Made by a program: the position numbers and the translations under genes. The notes under the pieces are model-generated. The model had not been told where the DNA came from and searched no databases. It saw only the letters and a list, made by a program, of their open reading frames with translations. This document shows positions 8,508-16,982 of a stretch of DNA of 64,000 bases, piece after piece (position 1 is the stretch's first letter; each line of letters begins with the position of its first letter). Source of the DNA: Proteiniborus ethanoligenes (GTDB lineage Bacteria > Bacillota > Clostridia > Tissierellales > Proteiniboraceae); contig NZ_FNQE01000004.1 of NCBI RefSeq assembly GCF_900107485.1, forward strand, positions 55,379 to 119,378, given 5' to 3'.

Positions 8508-9923
8508 TTAAGTTAAGCCCAACTTTATAAAATCTAACTTTCTAATTTCCATTCTTCCAGTAGTTTTAGAATATTCAGCCTGATAGAAATCAAAGTTTTT
8601 TCTATGATTTACTTCACATTTAGACTCAATAATCTTTATAATTTTTATTTTATCCTCAATGGATGTCCTCGTACCAAAAATTATAGCTTCAAGATCATCA
8701 AACTTATACTTAAGCTTGCGATCTTCAACTTCTTCAAACGAATCAAGAACACTTGATAAAAGCAACCTATGTTCTTTCTCATACTCCCAATCCTTAAGTT
8801 TTATAAGAAAACCGCTATTGTAACTATTCCAATATTGGTCACGCCATATTTCTTCTCTTTTCTTATCTATCATATGATCTGCACAGCTACTTCTATTCCC
8901 TTCCTGGTCAGTATACCACTGTCTCATGAGTTGACCCATTGTAAGACGACCGATAGATTTAAAAAAATCAATTTCTTTAAATTTATTTGTATAATCTATC
9001 TTATAAAATGGAAATTGTCTATAATCATATATAGGCTTTTCTCCCATACCTATTATGCAATTTAGATCAATTGAAGGGATACCATTTGTATCTTTTGTTC
9101 TAAACTTTAAACATATACCCTTATGACTGTCCCCATAATGTCCCCAAACTGCTGCATTGGTGCAATCACTCATAAAGCAGGCAACATAAGCTTCAGGATA
9201 TGTAAGTTTTATAAGACTATCTAAGTAAGCATTTGTAAACTCAGATAATATAAACCACCTTCGTTGATTTATAGGGCTATCATATAGTTTGTATGCGCTA
9301 ATTAAATCAAACTCCAGCAATAAATCTCTTTGTATTTTTACTAGAATTTTAATTTTATCTTGTTCATCCTCATCTACCAAATTTATTTTTTTCAATGCCT
9401 CAACAAAACCTTTTAAATGACTAGAATAGTCTGGTGGTTGAGTAGTATATGATTCTTGGAATCCATGTTTAATATACGTTTCCATGATAACTTGAAAGGC
9501 TATAAAATGGATATATTTGAAATAGGCATAAAGTTCATCACGATAAACCTTCCATGGTAAAGATGCAATAATATCAATATATTCTTTAATTCCATCAATT
9601 TGAAAGAACTTCTCCCAGATTTCACGAAACATTTGCCTATATTGTTCTGTTGGTAATTTATCCTCTTCTATAAAAATTGGTATATCCCTAGCACTAAATA
9701 TTTGCATCTCCTCGCTTAAATATGCTAAGAAACACATTTGCTCAAGACAAAGAATATAATGCTTAAACAAGTTTTCCCAAGCAATTACATCTCCAGACCA
9801 ATAAAACTCTCTAAATCCTTCCATTGGATCATTCAAAGAAACAATGTCCGAAAAATAGATTTCTTGATTTTCAAGTTCTTTATACTTTCCTATTAAATTT
9901 TCTATTCTTCTGAATCTATACAT
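8508..9923 (-). CDS. DUF2971 domain-containing protein
   Basis: About 471 residues, soluble. The family pattern is visible: MYRFRRIE at the start, IYFSDIVSLNDPMEG about 30 residues in, CFMSDCTNAAVWGHYGDSHKGICLKF in the middle and WEYEKEHRLLL near the end. DUF2971 proteins are scattered among bacteria, often in accessory islands, and some have been linked to phage defence; the reaction is not known to me. A GTG at 9950 is in frame, but ATG 9923 has AAGGTG 10 bases before it and starts exactly at the family motif. A ~200-residue helical insert separates the N-terminal and central motifs. Confidence 0.75.
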   Translation of the reverse strand: MYRFRRIENLIGKYKELENQEIYFSDIVSLNDPMEGFREFYWSGDVIAWENLFKHYILCLEQMCFLAYLSEEMQIFSARDIPIFIEEDKLPTEQYRQMFREIWEKFFQIDGIKEYIDIIASLPWKVYRDELYAYFKYIHFIAFQVIMETYIKHGFQESYTTQPPDYSSHLKGFVEALKKINLVDEDEQDKIKILVKIQRDLLLEFDLISAYKLYDSPINQRRWFILSEFTNAYLDSLIKLTYPEAYVACFMSDCTNAAVWGHYGDSHKGICLKFRTKDTNGIPSIDLNCIIGMGEKPIYDYRQFPFYKIDYTNKFKEIDFFKSIGRLTMGQLMRQWYTDQEGNRSSCADHMIDKKREEIWRDQYWNSYNSGFLIKLKDWEYEKEHRLLLSSVLDSFEEVEDRKLKYKFDDLEAIIFGTRTSIEDKIKIIKIIESKCEVNHRKNFDFYQAEYSKTTGRMEIRKLDFIKLGLT

Positions 9924-9963
9924 TGATTTCTTCACCTTCTGAATAGTCACAAGTTTACTTGTT

Positions 9964-10180
9964 ACTCTCCATACCCCTTCTCAAACCTCCAGCTATCTAA
10001 ACACATCTCTTTAATACCTCTCCGAACTTTCCAACCTAGTTCCCGCTCTGCCTTACTTGCATCTGCATACGAAAGAAGGGTTTATTGGTGGTGTTCTATC
10101 TACTATTTCAAATGGGATCTTGATGTCGTTAACTTCTTCAAAGGCTTGTACGAGTTGAAGTACTGAAGTTCCTTGGCATG
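9964..10180 (-). pseudogene. Relic of a UDP-glucose 4-epimerase-like gene (C-terminal end)
   Basis: The minus strand reads GTSVLQLVQAFEEVNDIKIPFEIVDR, then loses frame at the GD motif, and resumes in another frame as YADASKAERELGWK...DSWRFEKGYGE before a TAA at 9964. This is the last ~75 residues of a GalE-type epimerase. By eye it is about two thirds identical to the intact galE at 11706-12698, so it is a diverged paralogue, not a fresh copy. The rest of 10180-10567 holds one terminator and no gene. Confidence 0.7.
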
Positions 10181-10302
10181 TGTGTCAAATTCTAAAACAA
10201 AAATAAGTTAATAAGTTAAGTGCCTGGCACCGAATGTGCTTAATACTCAACACCCCACTCCACACCCATTAATACAATATTCTTACACCTATATGTAAAA
10301 AT

Positions 10303-10339
10303 AAACGGGCAACTCTTCAGATCTTAAAATGCCCGTTTT
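10303..10339. terminator. Bidirectional hairpin terminator
   Basis: AAACGGGCA pairs with TGCCCGTTT. It is followed by TTTTGTTT on the plus strand and by TTTATTTTT on the minus strand. Its likely main task is to end the TIR/beta-flower transcript, which stops at 10568. Confidence 0.7.
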
Positions 10340-10567
10340 GTTTAAAATACTCGTTTTGCTGATGATGATCATACACTATTCTCAAAGATGAACCTTTACA
10401 TGTATCTTAACAGTATCTCTCTATATCCTTTATCCCCCAACTACCTTCCCCATCCAGCTCACCTTTATACTTATATGAGGCTCTGCTGTTGTCTTTGGAG
10501 GGTAATTGGGGGCGTGGCCAACACGGATTTCATTTTTACTTTTTCTAATCAAAATCACTATGGTTAT

Positions 10568-10858
10568 CTAAAATTCAGGTTCTGACCATCCGCCCGAACT
10601 AATACCACCTTTGTTACCCCTTCTTCCAAAACCTCTAGAACCTCTTACACCTCTGGCCCCTCTTATTGGGTAACTTTTAGAAGTTCGAATTCCTACTCTA
10701 TCTTCACGATAAAACTCACCAATTACTCTACCTGTTCTAACAGAGTATATCCTAGATTCATCAATGTATCCTACATGATGCCCATCTTGATCATAGACCT
10801 GCCCATCAATAACTTTACCACAGAATCTTCCACTTAACGTCCAAATAGGATAATCCAT
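10568..10858 (-). CDS. Small 4-fold beta-flower-type protein
   Basis: The 96-residue protein has an N-terminal repeat-like beta region (WTLSGRFCGKVIDGQVYDQDGHHVGYIDESRIYS...GRVIGEFYREDRVGIR) made of short Gly-turn hairpins that resembles the 4-fold beta-flower domain described from bacterial conflict systems. It ends in a low-complexity Arg/Gly tail (RGARGVRGSRGFGRRGNKGG) that could bind nucleic acid. GGGGG lies 10 bases before the ATG. It follows the TIR gene by 39 bases in the same direction, so the two probably form one operon. The domain name is from memory of sequence pattern; function inferred. Confidence 0.55.
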   Translation of the reverse strand: MDYPIWTLSGRFCGKVIDGQVYDQDGHHVGYIDESRIYSVRTGRVIGEFYREDRVGIRTSKSYPIRGARGVRGSRGFGRRGNKGGISSGGWSEPEF

Positions 10859-10897
10859 ATCATAACCCCCTATCAGCTAATTCGTGATAATAACTCA

Positions 10898-11680
10898 TCA
10901 CTTTTTCCCATGAACCAAAGGTATCATTCCCCATTCATGCATCTTCTTTTCATGCATAACGCCTACCAAATTGACCTGAATTCCATGTTTAGGTTCAATA
11001 TAAATAATAAATGGAAATCCTGGTACAGTAGCTTTTTCTATTGCCATCATTTGTCCATTAAATATCTTCCCATTGTTCAATTTAAGATTTTCGTTAAACC
11101 CAGTCCTAACCATAGCACTTGATCTACAATTAAATGCTAGTTCATCTTGATTATTAGTCACTAAGAATATAAAACTTGAAATTGGTTCCAAATAATGTTC
11201 CGCATGACACTCTATAATAACATTATCGCCTTCATTGTAAGTATAAGCTCTTAAGTTAGAAAACTCTTGCACGCCTTTTTGAAATGTGTTTCGACCAGAA
11301 ACTACATCTACAATTTGTCTTAAAGCTACTTCAAGCCCGTTGCCAAATAAATCTATATACAAGCTCTGTAATAATATAGCGGGCATCAAACAATCATCTA
11401 ATTTCACTGGAATAATCTTAGTTTCACCCTTTGTAGCTTTAATGACCGCATTCTGCCATTCTAACTTCACCATATTACTTTGCAGACTATTCTTTGAAAC
11501 AAAGAATAAGAATAATTTGCATTCACTCAATCCATCATTCATTTTATCAATAATACCATCACCTGGTTGCATTGACCATGAATCATAAAAAACTTTTTCT
11601 TCACCAAATATATCTCTAAGTCTTATTGCGATTTGTTCAACAATAACTTTGTCTTTATGATTATGTGAAAGGAAAATCAT
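10898..11680 (-). CDS. TIR-domain protein, putative NAD-consuming effector
   Basis: This 260-residue protein starts with a TIR domain (1-140): MIFLSHNHKD, VFYDSWSMQPGD, LFLFFVSKNSLQS and LEWQNAV. Glu74 sits in the position of the catalytic Glu of NAD-cleaving bacterial TIR domains. Residues 150-260 form a beta-rich C-terminal domain with IIECHAEHYLEP and GQMMAIEKATVPGFPFIIYIEPKHG, not recognised, which may be the sensing part. GGGGGTG precedes the ATG by 6 bases. Its partner gene is the beta-flower protein downstream. Bacterial TIR proteins act in abortive phage defence or as secreted virulence factors; no secretion signal is seen, which favours the former. Confidence 0.75.
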   Translation of the reverse strand: MIFLSHNHKDKVIVEQIAIRLRDIFGEEKVFYDSWSMQPGDGIIDKMNDGLSECKLFLFFVSKNSLQSNMVKLEWQNAVIKATKGETKIIPVKLDDCLMPAILLQSLYIDLFGNGLEVALRQIVDVVSGRNTFQKGVQEFSNLRAYTYNEGDNVIIECHAEHYLEPISSFIFLVTNNQDELAFNCRSSAMVRTGFNENLKLNNGKIFNGQMMAIEKATVPGFPFIIYIEPKHGIQVNLVGVMHEKKMHEWGMIPLVHGKK

Positions 11681-11705
11681 TGTATCACCCCCGTAAAATC
11701 AGGCT

Positions 11706-12698
11706 TCACTTATTATTCTGCTCAAATTTCCAAGCATCCCTCACCATTTCTTCGATCCCAAGCTCAGCCTTCCACCCCAGCTCCTTCTCAGCTTTACTAG
11801 CATCCGCATAGCAGGTCGCAATATCCCCCGGGCGTCTTCCGACTATCTCATAAGGAACATTGATGTCATTGACCTTCATAAAAGCATTAACAAGTTCTAA
11901 AACAGAAGTACCTCGTCCGGTTCCCAAGTTATAGATATTAACACCCTTTTCCAAGTTCTCTATCGCCTTCACATGACCTTTCGCTAAATCAACCACGTGG
12001 ATATAATCACGAACGCCTGTCCCATCTATTGTATCGTAGTCATTTCCAAATACACTTAACTTCTCCAATTGCCCTTTAGCAACCTTTGTCACGAAAGGCA
12101 TCAGATTGTTTGGAATGCCATTAGGATCTTCACCAATCAGTCCACTCTCATGAGCACCTACTGGGTTGAAGTATCGAAGCAGAGAAACAGAAAAATCATC
12201 ATTTGCTTTAGCTGTATCAGTTAAAATCCTTTCGCTCATAGCTTTGGTTTCACCATATGGATTAGTAGTCTTCTTAAGTTCCATGTCTTCTTTTAAAGGT
12301 GGTTCTTGTTCACCATACACTGTTGCAGATGAACTGAAGACGAACTTATTCACGCCATACTTTACACACATCTTGCTAAGTAACATTGTAGAAACAAGGT
12401 TACTGTAATAATACTCAAGTGGCTTGGAAACAGATTCACCTACAGCTTTAAGGCCAGCGAAGTGAATCACACCATCGATTTTATGCTTAACGAAGATTTC
12501 TTCTAACTTCGCTTCATTCGTCACATCGATCTGATAGAAAGTTGGTTTGATGCCAGTTATGATAGATAGCTTGTCCAGCACTTCAATCTTTGAGTTGATA
12601 AGGTTATCTGCGATGATTACAGAATGGTTATTTTTAATTAGTTCTATTGTTGTATGGCTGCCGATAAAGCCTAGGCCTCCGGTTACTAATATGTTCAT
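11706..12698 (-). CDS. galE: UDP-glucose 4-epimerase
   Basis: Interconverts UDP-glucose and UDP-galactose (or the N-acetyl forms) for polysaccharide synthesis in the cytoplasm. The 330-residue chain is full length. GGLGFIGSH is the NAD-binding glycine motif at residues 7-15, SSSATVYGE holds the catalytic Ser/Thr, and Tyr148 and Lys152 form the YxxxK pair. The end reads YADASKAEKELGWKAELGIEEMVRDAWKFE, typical of GalE. It is the last gene of the polysaccharide locus and is separated from the TIR gene by only 25 bases, so the accessory island begins right after it. A relic of a related gene lies on the other side of the TIR module. Confidence 0.92.
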   Translation of the reverse strand: MNILVTGGLGFIGSHTTIELIKNNHSVIIADNLINSKIEVLDKLSIITGIKPTFYQIDVTNEAKLEEIFVKHKIDGVIHFAGLKAVGESVSKPLEYYYSNLVSTMLLSKMCVKYGVNKFVFSSSATVYGEQEPPLKEDMELKKTTNPYGETKAMSERILTDTAKANDDFSVSLLRYFNPVGAHESGLIGEDPNGIPNNLMPFVTKVAKGQLEKLSVFGNDYDTIDGTGVRDYIHVVDLAKGHVKAIENLEKGVNIYNLGTGRGTSVLELVNAFMKVNDINVPYEIVGRRPGDIATCYADASKAEKELGWKAELGIEEMVRDAWKFEQNNK

Positions 12699-12731
12699 TA
12701 GTTGTGGTCACCTCATTTCTTTAAATTAGCA

Positions 12732-13802
12732 TTATTCAAACATATCATATTGAAGAATCGTATCCTCTTGAATATCAGTCTTTGCAGTTTTTCCAATAAG
12801 ATTATCAATTTCTGTCGGTGATATACCAGTTCCAGGTCTTTTGAATGTAAGCATTTCTTTAGTGATTACTTCTCCAGCTTTGATATCTATGTTTGAAACT
12901 AAAGATCTTCTTGCATTTTGTCTTGACGCATTCTCAGATTCAAGATGCTTGATTTCATAAGAACCGCGTATTGACCTTATAAACTCTACACCTTCTACAA
13001 TTTTTCTAGCGTCATCAGGATCCATAGCATGATAATGATCGTTTCCTGGAAGAGTCTTATCTAATGTAAAGTGTTTTTCAACAACTACGGCTCCTAAATT
13101 GTATGCTGTTTTTACAACATCAACATGATAATCTGGTTTTGTATGATCAGAATATCCAATGATTAAATCTGAATATTTTTCTTTTAAGGTAACAATTCTA
13201 TTTAGATTTGCATGCTCAAATGGTGTTGGGTATTCTAAAACACAATGAAGTAACACAATTGGTTGGTCATTATTAGCTTTAATCACTTCAAGTGTTCTAT
13301 CAATTTCATCTTTATCTGAAGCACCGATCGACAATAATATTGATTTGCCTTTTTTAGCTTGATGTTCAACAAAAGGTAGATTTGTTAGATCTGAAGAAGA
13401 TATTTTATAAACATTCATTAGTTCATACAAGTAATCTGCAGAATCTATATCAAACGCAGTTGACAAAAACTCAATGTCTAACTCATTACAGTACTCCGCT
13501 AACTCTTTATACTCATTAAAAGAAAAACTATCAAATTTCTTAAATAGTTCAAACTGTGATGTTGTTGCCTCTTCATTTGTATCCCAGTAAGACGGTGAAT
13601 TCTTTGCAGCTAGAGTACTAGCTTTATATGTTTGGAATTTTACAGCGTGGATGCCTGCATCTTTAGCTTCTTTAACCATTAATTTTGCAGCTTCCATTGG
13701 CGCTATTCCATTCTTCTTGGCAATGTCATAATAATTCACACCAATTTCAGCAATTAAGACAAACTCTCCGGCCAGTGCACGTTCAATAATTTTACTTTTC
13801 AT
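12732..13802 (-). CDS. NeuB-family nonulosonic acid synthase
   Basis: Condenses phosphoenolpyruvate with an N-acyl hexosamine to a nine-carbon acid (sialic, legionaminic or pseudaminic type). About 356 residues. The N-terminal barrel has FVLIAEIGVNYYD, VKFQTYKAST and GYSDHTKPDYHVDVVKTAYNLGAVVVEKHFTLDKTLPGNDH, which carry metal and PEP ligands. The C-terminal SAF/antifreeze-like domain (about 295-356) includes SLVSNIDIKAGEVITKEMLTFKRPGTGI. ATG 13802 has GGAGG 7 bases upstream; the earlier in-frame ATG lies inside the previous gene. It follows the fused cytidylyltransferase gene by 13 bases, so the same sugar is made and activated. Which of the three sugars is made cannot be read from the sequence. 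Confidence 0.85.
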   Translation of the reverse strand: MKSKIIERALAGEFVLIAEIGVNYYDIAKKNGIAPMEAAKLMVKEAKDAGIHAVKFQTYKASTLAAKNSPSYWDTNEEATTSQFELFKKFDSFSFNEYKELAEYCNELDIEFLSTAFDIDSADYLYELMNVYKISSSDLTNLPFVEHQAKKGKSILLSIGASDKDEIDRTLEVIKANNDQPIVLLHCVLEYPTPFEHANLNRIVTLKEKYSDLIIGYSDHTKPDYHVDVVKTAYNLGAVVVEKHFTLDKTLPGNDHYHAMDPDDARKIVEGVEFIRSIRGSYEIKHLESENASRQNARRSLVSNIDIKAGEVITKEMLTFKRPGTGISPTEIDNLIGKTAKTDIQEDTILQYDMFE

Positions 13803-13815
13803 TCTAAAACCTCCA

Positions 13816-15450
13816 TTAAACATTTCGATCTAAGATTATATTTCTAACTCGATCAATGCCTTTCTTAAGATCTTTCTTTTTCATCTGATCCTTCATCTGT
13901 TTTCTGATTTGAGGACTATTAATTAGCCATAATAGTGTCTGTTTAATTGTGTCATCTTCTACCTCTGAACCTAACCCAAGATTAATAAATCCATTCTGTA
14001 AGTATCCAAATTCATGGTGCTGCTCTCTTTTATTTTGAGCCATTAAAATTGTTGGAACACCCATCGATGCTAGTTCTAACATTGTCCTACCTTGAGATGA
14101 AACTGCAATATCCGCTTTACCCATATACTCAGTCATAAGTTTTACATCTTGGATAAAATCAACATTTAAGTTTTGTATCTTTGATTTCTCTATAAGCTCA
14201 TTTGCCCTTTTATAACCCATTCCAAGAATAAAAGTATAATGAATTTTACCATTATCAATCTTTTGTATTACGTCAAATAATCTTTTAGTCAGATTGCATG
14301 GATCTGTTCCTCCAAATATCACCAGAACTTCTCCCACGCTCTCTCTAAACTCAGATGGTTTAGCTAACAAAAATTCGTCTCTAATACAGTAATACTCGCT
14401 GCCCCAATAGTGATTATTCTGCTCGTTCTTCTTTTCATACAAATCATTAATAACAGCATCAGCCAGTCTAGCACCTTCTCCCAAGTCTTCAAAGTTGACA
14501 ACTCTAACCCCTGTAGTCTTACATCTATGTACATACTCTTCATCTGTATCTAACATGTCATTAACTAGGATATCACACTTAAAGTCTTTAATTAAACTCA
14601 CAATGTCATTGTCATTTTGAATAACTGAATATGGAAAATGACTAGCTTCAATTTTCTTAATACCTAAATCTGATTTCTCAGAAAGTACAAACTTAATATT
14701 ATGGTCTATTAGATTATACGCAAGCAGCAAACCTCTATAGATGTGACCTAGTCCAATTTCAGAATAACCCTCTACTCTAATTAATACATTCTTCTTTGAT
14801 AGTTCCTTCTCGGCAATCCACCAATCTTGAGGTGTATCTATGTCTATTGCTTCGTTCTCAGATATTTCGTAAACTGATACAATCGGTCCAAACCTGCTAT
14901 ATTCTTCAACAAACGCTCTTTTTGAAATAAAGAACGCTCCTGTTTCGATCAAGTTCTTTGGCAAGTATTGTCTATTCAATCGTTTCTCATAAGCAGGAAC
15001 TATTTTCCCTTCTTTTTCAGTCCATGAAAGATGCGGCTTGTTAATACCACTGAGGACTGTATCAAAATTATTCTTTATGAAATATTCTATTGCAGCATCT
15101 AACGTCTCTCTTTTAAGTAGTGGGGATGTTGGTTGCATTGTAATGACAATATCATATCTATCATTTTTTTCTTTTTCCATCTCATTCATTGCATGAAAAA
15201 TTACTGGGTCTAGTGTAACACTATCTGTAGCTAGATTTTCTGGTCGCATAATTACTCTTGCTCCATAAGAAGATGATATCCTGGCAATTTCATCATCATC
15301 TGTTGAAACTACTACATCAAGATTATGAACACTATTTATTGAATTTTCTATACAATAACTTATTAATGGCTTTCCAACCAGCAATCTAACGTTTTTTCTT
15401 GGTATTCCTTTTGATCCACCGCGCGCAGGGATTACTGCTAAAACTTTCAC
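13816..15450 (-). CDS. Fused CMP-nonulosonate cytidylyltransferase and PseG-like protein
   Basis: Two domains in one 544-residue chain. Residues 1-225 are a NeuA/PseF-type cytidylyltransferase: VIPARGGSKGIPRKN for CTP binding, VVVSTDDDEIA, RPENLATDSVT and MQPTSPL. Residues 228-544 resemble PseG, the UDP-sugar hydrolase of pseudaminic acid synthesis (GT-B fold): IRVEGYSEIGLGHIYRGLLLA, VIFGGTDPCNLTKRLF and SSQGRTMLELASMGVPTILMAQN. The first step (releasing the sugar from UDP) and the last step (charging with CMP) would thus be on one polypeptide, with NeuB (next gene) between them. This favours a pseudaminic or legionaminic type of acid over plain sialic acid. PseG lookalikes also occur as plain glycosyltransferases. 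Confidence 0.8.
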   Translation of the reverse strand: MKVLAVIPARGGSKGIPRKNVRLLVGKPLISYCIENSINSVHNLDVVVSTDDDEIARISSSYGARVIMRPENLATDSVTLDPVIFHAMNEMEKEKNDRYDIVITMQPTSPLLKRETLDAAIEYFIKNNFDTVLSGINKPHLSWTEKEGKIVPAYEKRLNRQYLPKNLIETGAFFISKRAFVEEYSRFGPIVSVYEISENEAIDIDTPQDWWIAEKELSKKNVLIRVEGYSEIGLGHIYRGLLLAYNLIDHNIKFVLSEKSDLGIKKIEASHFPYSVIQNDNDIVSLIKDFKCDILVNDMLDTDEEYVHRCKTTGVRVVNFEDLGEGARLADAVINDLYEKKNEQNNHYWGSEYYCIRDEFLLAKPSEFRESVGEVLVIFGGTDPCNLTKRLFDVIQKIDNGKIHYTFILGMGYKRANELIEKSKIQNLNVDFIQDVKLMTEYMGKADIAVSSQGRTMLELASMGVPTILMAQNKREQHHEFGYLQNGFINLGLGSEVEDDTIKQTLLWLINSPQIRKQMKDQMKKKDLKKGIDRVRNIILDRNV

Positions 15451-15506
15451 TTTATCACCTCAACTTTGATTTGATACTTGTCTCAATTGTTTGAGCAACT
15501 AAATGA

Positions 15507-16937
15507 TTATTTGATGCTTTTAATTACATCAATAACAATAAACATCTTTTTTTTATACAGGTAAATCCCCATACTTATTACAAGTAATGTATATATTAAA
15601 TAATTGAAGCCAATTAACAATAAAGCAATAGAATATAATGAAAATATAATAATTCTATTTAACCTTTTAAAAGACTCTATTAAGCCATTTTTTATTTCAA
15701 GCATTCTATTTGCAATATAAAATTGCAATACAGAATAAATAATATTTACAATACTAGTTGCAATTGCTATTCCTAAAATTCCATATTCAAATTCTATTGC
15801 AATAAAATTCAATAATATAGCAATTAGAGCAGCGAGCACCTGTAGCACAATTAAAATGTTTTGTTGGTTATTGGATACAATGTATGCATTTGCAAAGTAA
15901 TAAATTCTACTAAAAATAACCCCAAACACTAACACAATATAAATATCGATTGAATATATATATTGCCTCATCAATAAATGTATAAATGGATGGATAATAA
16001 CTAAACCAAATATAATTAAAATAACTCCAAAAATCTCAACATATTCAGTATATTTTTTTATGTAATTCCAACTTTCTTCTTTACTCGAATTTTTGTTATT
16101 TAAATAGATAATTGCATTTGGATACTGAAGAAAGAGTATCGATGTAATAAACATTAATGTTGCATTTGTCAATTGATTTGATAAAGTGTAATATCCTAAA
16201 TCTTTAGTACTTAAATACTTGATAATCATAATTCTGTCAATAGTAGATAATATATAAAACCCTAAATTATAAATTAATAATGGTATACCTACCGAAAGAA
16301 GACTTTTTAAAATTTTTTTATCAATATATAACTTAATTGGTTCGCTCATTCGAATGCCATAAATTACACATAAACTTCCACTAATAACCATACTTATAAT
16401 AATACCGTAAACTTTAAATTTATTTATAAGAAAAACCACCAAAAAGAAACTAAATATATTTTTAATAATTTCAATTTTATTGATAGCTGAATAATTTCCT
16501 TTCAATCTAAAATAATTAATATAGTATTTTGTAAATTGTTCTGTAATAGCCCATAGCCCAACTATCACAAAATAATGATTACTTAATCTTACATACTTTT
16601 CATCAATAAAAATTGTAAAAGTAATCATTAATAATAATAAAATCAGAGAAATAATAATCAAAAAAGAAAATGTTGTATACAAAATATTGTTCGCATTTTC
16701 TTTATTGTTTTTAGTTGCTAATGGATATTCTCTATTCATCGAATGCAAAATCCCAAAATCTGTATAAGTTAAATATGTGAACAAGAGAAACAAGTTTCCA
16801 TATACTCCCAACAGTTCAGGTCCTAAAACTTTTGCGTTAACTAAATCTTTTAAAAGAGCAAAAGCTAATGCAAAGTACTTGATTATAGAATAGTTAAAAA
16901 AGTTTTTAATTTTTTTATTCCTAACCCACAATGTCAA
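15507..16937 (-). CDS. Polysaccharide flippase (Wzx/MVF family)
   Basis: A 476-residue polytopic membrane protein with about 12 to 14 hydrophobic segments. The N-terminal part AKVLGPELLGVYGNLFLLFTYLTYTDFGI and the central STIDRIMIIKYLSTKDLGYYTLSNQLTNA match the lipid-linked oligosaccharide flippases that move repeat units across the cytoplasmic membrane. It sits between the sugar activation genes and the polymerase, as in Wzx/Wzy loci. The coding strand is very AT-rich, more so than housekeeping genes nearby, as is usual for transferred polysaccharide genes. Confidence 0.82.
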   Translation of the reverse strand: MTLWVRNKKIKNFFNYSIIKYFALAFALLKDLVNAKVLGPELLGVYGNLFLLFTYLTYTDFGILHSMNREYPLATKNNKENANNILYTTFSFLIIISLILLLLMITFTIFIDEKYVRLSNHYFVIVGLWAITEQFTKYYINYFRLKGNYSAINKIEIIKNIFSFFLVVFLINKFKVYGIIISMVISGSLCVIYGIRMSEPIKLYIDKKILKSLLSVGIPLLIYNLGFYILSTIDRIMIIKYLSTKDLGYYTLSNQLTNATLMFITSILFLQYPNAIIYLNNKNSSKEESWNYIKKYTEYVEIFGVILIIFGLVIIHPFIHLLMRQYIYSIDIYIVLVFGVIFSRIYYFANAYIVSNNQQNILIVLQVLAALIAILLNFIAIEFEYGILGIAIATSIVNIIYSVLQFYIANRMLEIKNGLIESFKRLNRIIIFSLYSIALLLIGFNYLIYTLLVISMGIYLYKKKMFIVIDVIKSIK

Positions 16938-16982
16938 AAATATCTCCTCGCATTCTAAATTAAGTTATATGTACAACTTTAG

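Noticed and set aside
10214..10232. GTGCCTGGCAC palindrome near the epimerase relic
   Set aside because: Short palindromes of this kind are common in intergenic DNA and no second copy or partner was seen.
10388..10585. Plus-strand frame of 65 codons
   Set aside because: No ribosome site, no family resemblance and it overlaps the end of the beta-flower gene.
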